A DNA stretch of 64,000 nucleotides. It comes from Sphingomonas sanguinis (lineage in GTDB: Bacteria; Pseudomonadota; Alphaproteobacteria; Sphingomonadales; Sphingomonadaceae). Numbering within the stretch: the first letter of the stretch is position 1; each line of letters opens with the position of its first letter. Of the stretch, positions 33,443-43,056 are shown in pieces. The notes beneath the pieces are model-generated. The model worked only from the letters and a program-made list of their open reading frames with translations, was not told where the DNA came from and did not search any database. The stretch spans positions 3,786,001-3,850,000 of the forward strand of contig NZ_CP079203.1 of assembly GCF_019297835.1 (NCBI RefSeq). Direction: 5' to 3'. Made by a program: the position numbers and the translations under genes.

Positions 33443-35404
33443 ATGTCGTTGAGAAAATGGGGCAGCGGAGCGACTTTGGCGGCGGCGAGCCATGGCGATC
33501 ATGGGGCTGCGGTTCGGCATGCCCGTGGCTTTCGTGCCGATATCGAGGGGCTGCGCGCGCTGGCGGTCGTGCCGATCCTGTTCAACCATGTTCGGGTTCA
33601 TGGTTTCCTGGGCGGGTTCATCGGGGTCGACATTTTCTTCGTTATCTCCGGCTATCTGATTACGGGAATTCTCGTCCGCGACATGGCGGCCGGACGCTAC
33701 AGTATCGCCGGTTTTTACCGGCGGCGCGTTCTGCGTATCTTTCCAGCCCTGTTCGCGCTGCTGGTCGTGGTATCCGTCCTGTCGTTCATCGCGCTGACCC
33801 CGACCGAGCTGGCCGCCTATGGGCAGTCGCTGGCCGCGACGATCCTGTTCGCGTCGAATATCCAGTTCTACGGCGACACCGGCTATTTCACGGCGGTCGC
33901 CGGTTCGCGGCCGTTGCTCCATACCTGGTCGCTGGCGGTCGAGGAGCAATTCTACCTCGTCTGGCCGCTGCTGATCGCCTGGCTGATGCGACGTCGTGCC
34001 GGGCTCGTCCCGGTAATCGCGGCGCTGATCCTGCTGTCCTTCGCCGCGTCGGTCTGGATGGTGGCAACCGACATGCCCGCCGCCTTCTATCTGATCCCCT
34101 TCCGTTTCTGGGAATTGGCGGCGGGGGGGCTGTTGGCGGTCGGCACGACGCCTGCGGCCCTGCGCTCGATACCGCCGCGCGCGGCGCGGATCGGGCGCGA
34201 GGCCTTGGGCCTGGCGGGACTGATCGCGATCCTGTGGTGCATCCGCTTCTTCAAGGAGCCGCTGGACTTTCCGGGACTGAATGCCCTGCCTGCGGTGTTG
34301 GGCACGGTGGCCATCATCGCGACGGGGCCGGATACGCTGGTCGGTCGCCTCCTGGCGCTGCGTCCGGTGCGTTGGATCGGGTTGATCTCCTATTCGCTGT
34401 ACCTGTGGCACTGGCCGGTCATCGTCTTCGCCAAGCTTTGGCTCTTCCTGCCGCAGACGGCAGTGACGAAGACGGGTCAGATCGGCGTGTCGCTGGTGCT
34501 GGCCGTGCTGTCCTATCACCTGTTCGAGGTGCGGTTGCGGCGCCCCCTGGAGGGGTTGTCCACGCGGCGCGTCCTGATGGGGGCGGGGATAGTGATGGCG
34601 ATCGGGCTGACCTTCGCCGGTGTGCTGATTGCGGGAAGGGGCTTTCCGGACCGTTTCGAACCCCGTCGTGCGGCACTGGGCCAAGTGCTCGATCGGGACG
34701 AAGAGGCGGCCTATCGGCGGGGCAGCTGCTTCGTCCTGGATGGCGGTCGCTTCGACGACCGGACGTGCCTGGCCCGTCGGGCGCCGGGGCCGACCATTCT
34801 GCTGGTCGGCGACAGTGTCGCTGCGCATCTATGGCCGGGTTTCGCGGCTGACGCCGGGGGATTCGATATCCGGCAGGCCACGATGATCGGCTGCACGCCC
34901 AAGCTTTTCCCCGACATGCCATGGTTGTTGTGCAGCCGCTTCTTCGGCGACTTGCTGACACGCTGGGCACCGGCCCACCACCCGGCGGCGGTGATGCTCG
35001 CGGGCAATTGGCACGACAAGGATGTCGCCATGATCCGGCGCACGATGGTGGCCGAACGGGCGCGCGGGCAGCGAGTGATCGTGATCGGACCGATGCCGCG
35101 CTACACCAGCGCGCTGCCGCGACTGTTGTTCTTCGACCCCTCCGGCGACCGGGCGCGGGCCAGTCTGGAGGAGGGATTGTGGTCGCTCGACGATGCGATG
35201 GGGGCGGCGGTGCAGGATGGTGGGGGCACCTATATCTCGCCGCTCCGCCTGCTGTGCCCCGACAGACGATGCCGGGTCGTCACCCGCCAGGGCGTTCCGA
35301 TGCAGTTCGACAATGTGCATCTGACCCGCGAAGGCTCGGTCGAGGCCGTCGCCGCCATGATGCCCGCCATTCGCGCCGCGATGCGCCAGGAACCGGCCTC
35401 GTGA
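33443..35404 (+). CDS. OafA-type acyltransferase with fused periplasmic SGNH domain
   Basis: The 653-residue protein has an acyltransferase-3 membrane domain (RADIEGLRALAVVPILFNHV with the motif histidine, GVDIFFVISGYLIT, RRVLRIFPALFA, HTWSLAVEEQFYLVWPLL). A linker and a C-terminal SGNH domain follow (ILLVGDSVAAHLW as block I, FDNVHLTREGS as block V). In the OafA/OafB family the membrane part brings the acyl group across and the SGNH part finishes transfer to the glycan. It is the fourth acyltransferase-3 protein in the locus and the only one with this fusion. It lies just after repeat copy 2. Confidence 0.9.
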   Translation: MSLRKWGSGATLAAASHGDHGAAVRHARGFRADIEGLRALAVVPILFNHVRVHGFLGGFIGVDIFFVISGYLITGILVRDMAAGRYSIAGFYRRRVLRIFPALFALLVVVSVLSFIALTPTELAAYGQSLAATILFASNIQFYGDTGYFTAVAGSRPLLHTWSLAVEEQFYLVWPLLIAWLMRRRAGLVPVIAALILLSFAASVWMVATDMPAAFYLIPFRFWELAAGGLLAVGTTPAALRSIPPRAARIGREALGLAGLIAILWCIRFFKEPLDFPGLNALPAVLGTVAIIATGPDTLVGRLLALRPVRWIGLISYSLYLWHWPVIVFAKLWLFLPQTAVTKTGQIGVSLVLAVLSYHLFEVRLRRPLEGLSTRRVLMGAGIVMAIGLTFAGVLIAGRGFPDRFEPRRAALGQVLDRDEEAAYRRGSCFVLDGGRFDDRTCLARRAPGPTILLVGDSVAAHLWPGFAADAGGFDIRQATMIGCTPKLFPDMPWLLCSRFFGDLLTRWAPAHHPAAVMLAGNWHDKDVAMIRRTMVAERARGQRVIVIGPMPRYTSALPRLLFFDPSGDRARASLEEGLWSLDDAMGAAVQDGGGTYISPLRLLCPDRRCRVVTRQGVPMQFDNVHLTREGSVEAVAAMMPAIRAAMRQEPAS

Positions 35405-35601
35405 AATTGGACATGATGCCTGCCTGATGTCCGGTGAGGGGACAATCGCGTTGTGCACCGCATGATATGGCGGCTGGTGGAACGGGGGCGGACTGCATAT
35501 GGATCGGGAGCAGGGGAACTCGTGGAGACCTACATCGTGACATACTTCATTTCGTTGACTAGGCTGCCGATCGGCGGCGGCGTCATCGGGGCGAGCGGTC
35601 G

Positions 35602-36075
35602 ATGAGCGTCCGGGGGGGCGCCACGTCGGGCAAGCGCGTGCTGGCGATCGCCTCGGGCGGGGGGCATTGGGAGCAGTTGCAGCTGCTACGCGGTGCGTTC
35701 GACGGGCATGACGTGCATTTCGCGACGACGCTGGCCGGTCTGGGCGAGCGGGCGGGTCTGACGCGGGTGACGATCGTGCCCGACTGCAATCGCAACGAGC
35801 CCGTGCGCGCGGTCGCCAGCCTGTTCGCGATCCTGCGTCTGTTGGTCCGGGTGCGCCCGGCGGTGGTCATCTCGACGGGGGCCTTGCCGGGCGTGATCGC
35901 GCTGGCACTGGGCCGACGGCTGGGCGCGCGGACCATCTGGGTCGACAGCATCGCCAATGCCGAAACCATGTCGATGGCGGGGCTGAAGGCCAAGCGTTAT
36001 GCCGATCTCTGGCTATCGCAATGGCCCGATGTCGCGCGCGAATTCGGCGCTGAATATGCGGGGTCCGTGCTGTGA
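35602..36075 (+). CDS. PssD/Alg14-like glycosyltransferase subunit
   Basis: The 157-residue protein has the Alg14/PssD start RVLAIASGGGHWEQLQLL, then VVISTGALPGVIALALGRRLGARTIWVDSIANAETMS. It lacks a donor-binding domain; the family pairs with a separate Alg13/PssE subunit that supplies it, and the next gene encodes that partner with a GTGA overlap. In rhizobial and sphingan EPS pathways this complex adds the second sugar, glucuronic acid, to the lipid-linked glucose. That specificity is likely but not proven here. In gellan loci GelK carries out this step. Confidence 0.85.
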   Translation: MSVRGGATSGKRVLAIASGGGHWEQLQLLRGAFDGHDVHFATTLAGLGERAGLTRVTIVPDCNRNEPVRAVASLFAILRLLVRVRPAVVISTGALPGVIALALGRRLGARTIWVDSIANAETMSMAGLKAKRYADLWLSQWPDVAREFGAEYAGSVL

Positions 36076-36542
36076 TTTTCGCCACCGTCGGAACCCAGCT
36101 TCCGTTTCCGCGCTTCCTGACGCTGCTCGACGATATCGCCGCGCGCCATGGCATCGAGATCGTCGCCCAGACCTGCGAGCCGGGGGTGGACTATCCGTAT
36201 CTCAAGACCCATGCGCAGATGGCGCCGACCGTCTTCGACGAGGCGATCAAGCGTTGCGACCTGATCGTCGGCCATGCCGGGATCGGTACGGTGCTGAGCG
36301 CGCTGAAGGTACAGAAGCCGGTCGTCCTGTTCCCGCGCCGCGCGGCGCTCGGCGAGCATCGCAACGATCACCAACTCGCAACCGTGCAGGTCCTGCGCGA
36401 CCGCAGCGGCATCTATGTCGCCGATTCGGACGAGGCGCTGGAGCAATATATGACGACCGGCACGCTCGAGGCCGCACAACTGACCCAGGGGCCAGCGCGC
36501 GTGCAGCTGGTCGAGCGGCTGCGCGGTTTCATCGGGGCGTGA
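36072..36542 (+). CDS. PssE/Alg13-like glycosyltransferase subunit
   Basis: The GTG start at 36072 overlaps the PssD-like stop. The 156-residue protein matches the C-terminal half of GT28 enzymes: IFATVGTQLPFPRFL, CDLIVGHAGIGTVLSALKVQKPVVLFPRRAALGEHRNDHQ. This is the nucleotide-sugar binding domain that completes the PssD-like subunit. Together they would form a glucuronosyl-beta-1,4-glucosyl-type transferase acting right after the initiating enzyme at 37074. Confidence 0.88.
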   Translation: MIFATVGTQLPFPRFLTLLDDIAARHGIEIVAQTCEPGVDYPYLKTHAQMAPTVFDEAIKRCDLIVGHAGIGTVLSALKVQKPVVLFPRRAALGEHRNDHQLATVQVLRDRSGIYVADSDEALEQYMTTGTLEAAQLTQGPARVQLVERLRGFIGA

Positions 36543-37073
36543 CGGAGCATCCTCCCTCCATTATCGGGGGGAGGGGGCGTCGTGCTGGCGCAGGAAGATC
36601 AAACCAAGGTGCTGATTGTCCAGGCAATCGTCATCGCGGTAGCGGCGAGCAGTGCATATCCGAGAGCCGCCGAGGCGCGTCGTTCGATATCGTCCAGCCG
36701 AAACTGCCGAACCAGTTTCGTTTCGGTCGCAAGGCGTCCCACGTCAGCCACCGAAGCATACTCCCCCATCATTCCGCGCCCTTTGATCGTTACGCTATCG
36801 CAGTGTTCTGCTCTGTGCCGTTATAGGACAAAATCAAAACATGGCTAGTCTCTCATATGGGAAACGTCGTGGGACCGATTTAGATGCGCTTTGCACAGGT
36901 AAATTAGGCGCCCGGACTGTCGCCGGAGCGGGCGTCGATGGCGGGAGACGAAACGGTTCGCGGATGGCGGTGCATCGGCAGTGATGGGACGGGCCGACAG
37001 GCTCGTTGCGGAATTTCGGAAATGACGGCGCAGCCAGATGTGTTGGCTGTGACATAAGGGGGCGTGACGGGTA
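36543..37073. other. Intergenic region upstream of the initiating sugar transferase
   Basis: These 531 bases hold no convincing gene; short open frames on both strands lack any family signal. The segment 36790-36890 is less GC-rich (TTATAGGACAAAATCAAAAC) and is a plausible promoter region for the gene at 37074, leaving a leader of about 200 bases. No clear terminator was seen after the PssE-like gene. Confidence 0.4.
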
Positions 37074-38492
37074 ATGAGGCTGCACAAGGCCGAAGAACAG
37101 GAACGCGTGGCAGCCCTGCCGGGCATCCATCGGCGCTATGGTTCCAGGCTGGTCCGCATGTCGGTCTATCTGGTCCAACTGCTCCTCGACATCATTTCCA
37201 TTCCGTTGGCGCTGGGCGGGGCCTCGCTGGTCGGGGATCTGCTCGATTTCAAGGCCAACCGCCTGTACCATGACGACGTCCTGCTGATCCTCGCCACGAT
37301 CCCGATCTTCATGATCGCGAACTTCTATGTGCGGGTTTACACTGCACCGGCGATGAAGTCCTACCATGTCGGCGCGATCCGCTCGCTGCACGCCTGGTTC
37401 ATCACGCTGGCGATCGCGGTGACGCTGATCTTCTTCGGCAAGACGGGCGGCATTTTCTCGCGCGGAATCTTCATCACCACGGCGATCCTGACCACGATCC
37501 TGCTGCTCGTCACGCGCGCGGTGGTCGTGCGGATCGTGCGCGACAAGCTGGAGCAGCGGTTCGACAACAATCTGCTGATCGAGGACGATCCGCCCTTGCC
37601 GATCGAGCATCTGCCCTCGTCCTTCGAGCGGATCAGCACGCGCGACACGGCGCTGAAGCCCGATATTCATGATCCCATCGGCCTCAGCAATTTCTCCTGG
37701 CTGGTCGCGGGCTATGACATGGTCGTGGTGTCCTGCCCGGCGGAGCGGCGCGGCGACTGGGCGCTGTATCTCCAGTCGGTCGGGTGCATGGGCCATCTGC
37801 TCATGCCCGAATTGCAGGGCATCGCCGCCGTGCGCGATCACGAGCGGACGCATCTGCCGACCGTGCCCGTCTCGCAGGGGCCGCTCGACCTGCCCGATCG
37901 TATCCTGAAGCGTATGCTGGACCTGGCGATCACCGTGCCCGCGATCATCGCGCTGTGTCCGCTGCTGCTGGTCATCGCGATCGCGGTGAAGCTGGACAGT
38001 CCCGGCCCGCTCCTGTTCCGCCAGCAGCGTATGGGCCGCTCCAACCGCCTGTTCAACGTCTACAAGTTCCGCAGCATGCGCCACGAGAGCGCGGACGGGA
38101 CGGGCAACCGCTCGGCCTCGCGCGACGACTCGCGCATCACGCGGGTGGGCCGGATCATCCGCGCGACCAGCGTCGACGAGCTGCCGCAGCTGTTCAACGT
38201 GCTGGAAGGCGACATGTCGCTGGTCGGCCCGCGCCCGCACGCGCTGGGGTCCAAGGCGGGGCCCGACCTGTTCTGGCATGTCGACCAGCGTTACTGGCTG
38301 CGTCACTCGATCAAGCCCGGCATCACCGGCCTGGCGCAGGTGCGCGGCTATCGCGGCGCGACCGATCATCGCGACGACCTGACCAACCGGCTGCTCAGCG
38401 ATCTGGAATATGTGTCGGACTGGTCGATCTTCCGCGACATCTTCATCCTGTTTCGGACGCTGACCGTCGTCGTGCATGACAAGGCGTATTGA
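37074..38492 (+). CDS. Undecaprenyl-phosphate sugar-1-phosphate transferase (WcaJ/GelB-like) initiating EPS synthesis
   Basis: The 472-residue protein has about four N-terminal membrane helices, a central soluble region (about 180-275), a fifth hydrophobic segment after KRMLDLAITV, and the catalytic C-terminal domain. That domain shows VKLDSPGPLLFRQQRMGRSN, VYKFRSMR, SVDELPQLFNVLEGDMSLVGPRP and IKPGITGLAQVRGYRG. It transfers the first sugar phosphate, probably glucose-1-phosphate, to undecaprenyl phosphate. It is the only initiating transferase in the window, so the polymer should be built on its product by the PssD/PssE pair and the other GTs. Confidence 0.93.
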   Translation: MRLHKAEEQERVAALPGIHRRYGSRLVRMSVYLVQLLLDIISIPLALGGASLVGDLLDFKANRLYHDDVLLILATIPIFMIANFYVRVYTAPAMKSYHVGAIRSLHAWFITLAIAVTLIFFGKTGGIFSRGIFITTAILTTILLLVTRAVVVRIVRDKLEQRFDNNLLIEDDPPLPIEHLPSSFERISTRDTALKPDIHDPIGLSNFSWLVAGYDMVVVSCPAERRGDWALYLQSVGCMGHLLMPELQGIAAVRDHERTHLPTVPVSQGPLDLPDRILKRMLDLAITVPAIIALCPLLLVIAIAVKLDSPGPLLFRQQRMGRSNRLFNVYKFRSMRHESADGTGNRSASRDDSRITRVGRIIRATSVDELPQLFNVLEGDMSLVGPRPHALGSKAGPDLFWHVDQRYWLRHSIKPGITGLAQVRGYRGATDHRDDLTNRLLSDLEYVSDWSIFRDIFILFRTLTVVVHDKAY

Positions 38493-38613
38493 GCGGGATA
38501 TCCGGAAACGGAGTCGATGAAGGACTGGTCATGAGACTGCTATTGAGCAGTCCCGACCTCCCGTGTACCGATTCTTAACCTTTCGCTGGCACTGCGGATG
38601 GCAGGAGGCTGCC

Positions 38614-38835
38614 GTGACTGCTCACAAGATGATGTCCGAGGTCGCACCCTCGACGGACGTTCGCGATGCCGCGCTCGACGCGATCGAGGCGGGTGCCGAT
38701 GTGCGCCTGGTCGTCGACCAGCCCGAGCCGCCGGTGCCCTTCGACGAACGCGCGGTTCAGCTTCTCTCCCGTCTCGCGGGTCCGATCGCGCTGGGCGTGG
38801 GAGTGGCGGTCGTCGCCAGCCTGATCTGGGGCTGA
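38614..38835 (+). CDS. Small single-helix membrane protein, unknown function
   Basis: GTG at 38614 has a full AGGAGG ribosome site five bases upstream, which decides the start over upstream codons in the same frame. The 73-residue product has an acidic N-terminal part and a C-terminal membrane helix (LAGPIALGVGVAVVASLIWG). I do not recognise the family. It follows the initiating transferase by about 120 bases. Confidence 0.6.
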   Translation: MTAHKMMSEVAPSTDVRDAALDAIEAGADVRLVVDQPEPPVPFDERAVQLLSRLAGPIALGVGVAVVASLIWG

Positions 38836-38854
38836 CATCCGCGCGGCCATCCGG

Positions 38855-38998
38855 TCACTCGCGGAAATAATTGTCCCACATGCGGCGACGCCGACGGCTG
38901 CGCAGCCAGCGTCTGACCAGCAGGAAGACAGCCACGCCGAGGCATAGCAACAGCCATGCTATGGCAAGGCCAAGCGCCAGTGGAGACGAACTTTGCAT
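38855..38998 (-). CDS. Possible 47-residue membrane protein with basic tail
   Basis: ATG at 38998 opens a 47-residue frame with one hydrophobic helix (LALGLAIAWLLLCLGVAVFLLV) followed by a strongly basic stretch (RRWLRSRRRRR) and MWDNYFRE. The layout is that of a real small inner-membrane protein, but there is no homology argument and the frame is short. It is convergent with the small protein at 38614. Confidence 0.4.
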   Translation of the reverse strand: MQSSSPLALGLAIAWLLLCLGVAVFLLVRRWLRSRRRRRMWDNYFRE

Positions 38999-39190
38999 GG
39001 CTTGGGTGTGGGCAACGGCGCCAGTCGCGTCAATCGTTAACCTTACCGACCCGGCCCCCAATCGTCCCGAACCGGGTCGGGCCTGCGCCCTTCATTCGCC
39101 GCAACTGCGAACGAAGCTAACCGCTTGGTAATCTTGTCGAACTAAGGCTCATTCCGAAGCGCCTTCCCGCAGGTGCGCCCAAGGACAAGC

Positions 39191-40159
39191 ATGATGACGT
39201 CATATCGCCGCGGTTATTCCATGGCCCTTCTGGCATCGCTCCTGACATCTTGCGGGGGAGGCGGGGATTCGGGCGCGCCGAGCACCGCCGGGCAGGCCAT
39301 CGCCGTGGTCGCGGGCGGCTCAGTATCGCCAGTGCCCAGCCCGACGCCGACGCCGACTCCCACCCCGACTCCGACGCCCACGCCGACCCCCGATGCGAGC
39401 ACGACGCCCCAGGGTTCGAGCAAGGATAGCGACCCCAACCGCGTTCTGCTCGGCGACCGGATGTTCTACTCGCGCGGCAGCTTCATCGGCTATGCCAGCC
39501 CCTGGTGCACGCTCTACACCAGCAAGCTGGTGGTGGGCGTCGATCTGGTCAACAGCATCAGCCTGCTGCCTTCGACCTTCCCCGACGACACGGTGATCTC
39601 GACCAAGGCGCCGATGGACAATCCCAACAGCTATGGCTGCGGCGTCTATGGCTATGTCCATATCGCTTACGGCAATTATGACAGCGGTGTGCCGAAGGTC
39701 GCGGTGCCGCCCGCCAGGGTGTCCGCGCTTCGGTCGCTGCTGGTCGATTTCGCCATGACCCAGGGCAGCTCGACCGGCGAATACAATGTCCTGAACGAAT
39801 TCTATCTCACCTCGGCGGCGGGGGACAGCGACAGCAAGATCGTCGAGATCGGCTATTTCCTGCACCCGTCCGCCACCTCCATCGTCTTCGCCAAGACCGG
39901 TCAGGTCATCGGCGACCATGTGGACCCGGCGGGCCGCCGCTGGCGTGTCTATAAGGTCGGAAAGTTCATCATGGTGATCGCCGATGGCGGTGCCGATGTC
40001 GTATCCGGCACGCTGGATATCAAAAGCCTGCTCCAATTCCTGATAGAGAAGAAGGTGATCACAGGCGACGAGTGGTTCAACGGCATGGCCATCGGCGTCG
40101 AGCCGGTGCGCGGCCAGGCAAAGGTCACGATCGATCGCTGGCGCATTTCCTCCAGCTAA
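39191..40159 (+). CDS. GH12-like lipoprotein, paralog of the protein at 20476
   Basis: ATG at 39191 gives 322 residues with a lipoprotein signal (lipobox LLTSC near residue 20, then a glycine run). A Thr-Pro repeat linker follows (about residues 50-70, encoded by a CCGACx microsatellite). The folded domain resembles the protein at 20476: VYGYVHIAYGNY, YNVLNEFYL, EIGYF (E219) and WFNGMAIGVEPV (E304). The two glutamates are 85 residues apart and line up with the GH12 nucleophile and acid/base. I infer a surface-anchored glycanase or glycan-binding protein that acts on the EPS at the outer membrane. Confidence 0.65.
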   Translation: MMTSYRRGYSMALLASLLTSCGGGGDSGAPSTAGQAIAVVAGGSVSPVPSPTPTPTPTPTPTPTPTPDASTTPQGSSKDSDPNRVLLGDRMFYSRGSFIGYASPWCTLYTSKLVVGVDLVNSISLLPSTFPDDTVISTKAPMDNPNSYGCGVYGYVHIAYGNYDSGVPKVAVPPARVSALRSLLVDFAMTQGSSTGEYNVLNEFYLTSAAGDSDSKIVEIGYFLHPSATSIVFAKTGQVIGDHVDPAGRRWRVYKVGKFIMVIADGGADVVSGTLDIKSLLQFLIEKKVITGDEWFNGMAIGVEPVRGQAKVTIDRWRISSS

Positions 40160-40765
40160 GGATCAGGCGGGCGATCGCGGCCAAATGGACGGGCGCTCAC
40201 GACGCAGGCCGGTCGTGGCGGTCCGTCCTCTTGTCGGCCTGACGATGGATAAGCTGCACCCGTAAAGACCCCGCTACCGCTTCACCACGTCCGACAAAGG
40301 GCTTGGGCTGGCTATTGATGGCCTCCTCTGGCGCCTGCATTGGCGAGGCGCTGGTTTCCTAGCTTCAAGGGGCGCTCGGACGAATCACGCGCTGCTCTGA
40401 TGGGCAATGGATCCCGTTCTGACGATGACGGTAATGCCCCCATCCCCGTCTCTCGATCAATATTCTACCTTGTTATGACCCCAAAGCAAATTCCAGAGCG
40501 GTGGGAATATGCCTATTTCTTCTGGAAAGTCATTGTCTTAATCGTGACGATAGGCGGGGCGACCATGTTCTGGAAAGTATGTGGTTAATAAAACACGGTA
40601 TAAACGGACAACCTTATATTAAATTCCCGTAATATATCAGCTCCCGCAGGGTCGGGATAGCCCTGCAAAATTCGTAAGACGCCAATGTTGCTCAATTCCG
40701 TAACTATAGTGGTTGCGCATAGTTCTTTGCACTTTGGCGCGGTGATGTGAACAGGGGACTGAAAC
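40160..40765. other. Intergenic region before the chemoreceptor gene
   Basis: 606 bases separate the GH12-like lipoprotein from the MCP. The right half (40470-40740) is noticeably lower in GC than the flanking genes. A possible small frame (40400-40588) is listed separately. The AT-rich 40590-40720 part likely carries the MCP promoter. No RNA gene was recognised. Confidence 0.4.
40400..40588 (+). CDS. Possible small membrane protein, low confidence
   Basis: A 62-residue frame from ATG 40400 ends with one hydrophobic helix (FFWKVIVLIVTIGGATMFW). The codon use is less GC-biased than in neighbouring genes and no family is recognised. It may be a real small protein or a chance frame. Confidence 0.25.
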   Translation: MGNGSRSDDDGNAPIPVSRSIFYLVMTPKQIPERWEYAYFFWKVIVLIVTIGGATMFWKVCG

Positions 40766-42541
40766 ATGCGGGCCACGATCAAGATGAAGCTGGTAACGAC
40801 ATTTGCCGTCGTGTTAGTGATGCTGGCGATTATCGTGGGGTTCAGCGTCAATCGCCTTTCGACCCTCAACACCGCCCAAAGCAACATGGTGGATGATCCG
40901 GTTGCATCGCTAGACCGTATTCAGCAGTTCAACGATGCGATGACGTCCTCAATCGTGGCCCAGAAGAATCTGGCATTGAGCGACAATCCCGACTTCATGG
41001 CCGATCAATATGCGAAGCTCCGAAAGCAGCGTGATCGCGGGGATCGGTTGATCGGCGAGGCGCTGCAGACCCAGGACCCCGCCGATCGCGAGATGTATGC
41101 GGAGGCGCAACGGGGATGGACCGAATATAAGTCCATCGCGGACAAGGCGGTTCAGCTCGCTTTGGCCAATCGTAATGCGGAGGCATCGGTGATTTCGCTG
41201 GGCGTCGCCAACAAGGCGTCGGTGCGCATCGGCGATATCGTCGACAAGATCGTAGAGCGTCAGCGTACCGAATTGCAGACCGCCGACCGCGAAGGCGATG
41301 AGCTTTACGCCGAGTCGCGTGTGATGCTGCTGGTCGTGGCGGCGGCGGCCTTCCTGATCGCCATGGCGGGCGCCTTGTGGATCAGCCGGATCGTATCCCA
41401 TGGTCTGGGCCGCGTTTCCACCGCCCTGGGCGCGGTGGCGATGGGCGACCTGGACCAGAAGGTCGAGGTGTCGAGCAACGATGAAATTCGCGATCTGGTC
41501 GATGTCGTCAATCACATGACCGACAATCTGCGGACGACGGCGACGCTGGCGGATCACATCGCGCAGGGCGACCTGACCGTCGAGCATCAGCCGCTGTCGG
41601 GCAAGGACAAGCTGGGCCATGCGCTGGTCGCGATGGTCGAGCGTCTGCGCATCGTTGTCGGCGAGGCGACCGAAGCGGCCTCCAGCGTCGCGGCGGGCAG
41701 CCAGCAGCTGTCGTCCTCCTCGGAGCAGGTGAGCCAGGGCGCGACCGAGCAGGCGGCTGCGGCGGAAGAGGCTTCGTCGTCGATGGAGCAGATGGCCGCC
41801 AACATCAAACAGAATGCCGACAACGCCACCCAGACCGAGAAGATCGCACGCCAGTCGTCGCTGGACGCGGAACAGAGCGGCCAGGCGGTGCAGAAGGCGG
41901 TCGTCGCCATGCGCACCATCGCGGAGAAGATCGGCATCGTGCAGGAGATCGCCCGCCAGACCGATCTGCTCGCCCTCAATGCTGCCGTCGAGGCGGCCCG
42001 TGCGGGCGAACATGGTCGCGGCTTCGCGGTCGTGGCGGCCGAAGTCCGCAAGCTCGCGGAACGCAGCCAGACGGCGGCGGCCGAAATCAGCGGCATGTCC
42101 TCCGACACCGTTGGCGCTGCCACCCAGGCGGGTGAGATGCTGACCAAGCTGGTCCCCGACATCCGCCGCACCGCCGAACTGGTCGCCGAGATCAGCGCCG
42201 CGTGCCGTGAACAGGATATCGGCGCGGTGCAGATCAATCAGGCGATCCAGCAGCTCGATCAGGTCACGCAGCAAAATGCCAGCGCGTCCGAAGAGATGTC
42301 GACAACCTCCGAGCAGCTGGCGGAAAGGGCTGGCCAGTTGCAGTCCAGCATCTCCTATTTCCGTATCGAAGAGGCGGGCCGGAGCCAGACCGCCCGTCGC
42401 CCGGCCGCCCGCAAGGCGTCCAGGCCCCAGGCTTCCGGCTCGGGTTCGGCCAGGCCATTGCCGTCGTCGCGCGGTTTCGCGCTCGACCTGACGCCGGGTG
42501 GTGCCGACGAGGATGACCGCGCCTTCGGACGCGCGGCATGA
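40766..42541 (+). CDS. Methyl-accepting chemotaxis protein
   Basis: The 591-residue receptor has an N-terminal helix (about 9-29), a helical periplasmic ligand domain (about 30-185, 4-helix-bundle type), a second helix ([21 protein letters not shown]), HAMP repeats, and a signalling domain. The signalling domain shows the hairpin [41 protein letters not shown] basic/serine-rich tail follows, with no CheR-binding NWETF-type pentapeptide. Its stop overlaps the cheW start (ATGA). No other che genes are in the window, so it must feed a remote array or a non-motility pathway. Confidence 0.93.
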   Translation: MRATIKMKLVTTFAVVLVMLAIIVGFSVNRLSTLNTAQSNMVDDPVASLDRIQQFNDAMTSSIVAQKNLALSDNPDFMADQYAKLRKQRDRGDRLIGEALQTQDPADREMYAEAQRGWTEYKSIADKAVQLALANRNAEASVISLGVANKASVRIGDIVDKIVERQRTELQTADREGDELYAESRVMLLVVAAAAFLIAMAGALWISRIVSHGLGRVSTALGAVAMGDLDQKVEVSSNDEIRDLVDVVNHMTDNLRTTATLADHIAQGDLTVEHQPLSGKDKLGHALVAMVERLRIVVGEATEAASSVAAGSQQLSSSSEQVSQGATEQAAAAEEASSSMEQMAANIKQNADNATQTEKIARQSSLDAEQSGQAVQKAVVAMRTIAEKIGIVQEIARQTDLLALNAAVEAARAGEHGRGFAVVAAEVRKLAERSQTAAAEISGMSSDTVGAATQAGEMLTKLVPDIRRTAELVAEISAACREQDIGAVQINQAIQQLDQVTQQNASASEEMSTTSEQLAERAGQLQSSISYFRIEEAGRSQTARRPAARKASRPQASGSGSARPLPSSRGFALDLTPGGADEDDRAFGRAA

Positions 42542-43008
42542 ACGGGCAGACCGAAACGGTCGTCTTCGCGATCGACGGCGCGCTGTTCGCTTTGCCCGTG
42601 ACCGTGGTGCGCGAGATACTGGATCGCCGTCCGACCTTTCGCGTGCCTTCCGCACCGGACTGGCTGGTGGGGCTGATCGACCTGCGGGGACAATCGGTGC
42701 CGGTGATCGACCTGCGTGCCTTTGCCGCCACCCGCATGGCGGCGGCCGGGGACGACCCGCGTATCCTGATCGTCGAGACCGGACAGAATGGTCCCTGTCT
42801 GGGTCTGCTGGTCGATCAGGTCGTCGACGTGGCGTGTCATGCCCCTGCGGACAGGCAGGACGTGCCCGCCATCGTGCCGCAGCGCGGACCCTGGCGTCTG
42901 GCGGGCGTGCTTCGTCGGGACGAGCAGTTTGTCGGGCTGCTCGACATGGAGGCGATCGCGGCGCTCGCCGACGATGCCCGCTACGCCTGTGAGGCGGTCG
43001 CCGCGTGA
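42538..43008 (+). CDS. cheW: CheW-like adaptor protein
   Basis: The 156-residue protein is a single CheW domain: [42 protein letters not shown], and [11 protein letters not shown]. It is translationally coupled to the MCP and would link that receptor to a CheA kinase encoded elsewhere. The pairing without CheA, CheY or CheR suggests an accessory receptor module. Confidence 0.88.
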   Translation: MNGQTETVVFAIDGALFALPVTVVREILDRRPTFRVPSAPDWLVGLIDLRGQSVPVIDLRAFAATRMAAAGDDPRILIVETGQNGPCLGLLVDQVVDVACHAPADRQDVPAIVPQRGPWRLAGVLRRDEQFVGLLDMEAIAALADDARYACEAVAA

Positions 43009-43056
43009 AGGAGGGGGCGGGGCCGTCGTTCCCGCCCGTCAGTCGCAAAGAGGAAT

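Noticed and set aside
36582..36848. 88-codon frame downstream of the PssE-like gene
   Set aside because: No ribosome site, no hydrophobic or domain pattern, and composition like the surrounding non-coding DNA.
1798..38492. Identification of the locus as a gellan or welan cluster
   Set aside because: The initiating transferase, PssD/PssE pair and AtrD/AtrB-like pair fit a sphingan theme. However, the rml genes, the fixed GT set and the split GelC/GelE are absent, and there are extra GTs, acyltransferases and polymerases.
39340..39410. Short tandem DNA repeats resembling a CRISPR array
   Set aside because: The units are 6-bp CCGACx repeats coding for a Thr-Pro linker within an open gene, with no spacers.
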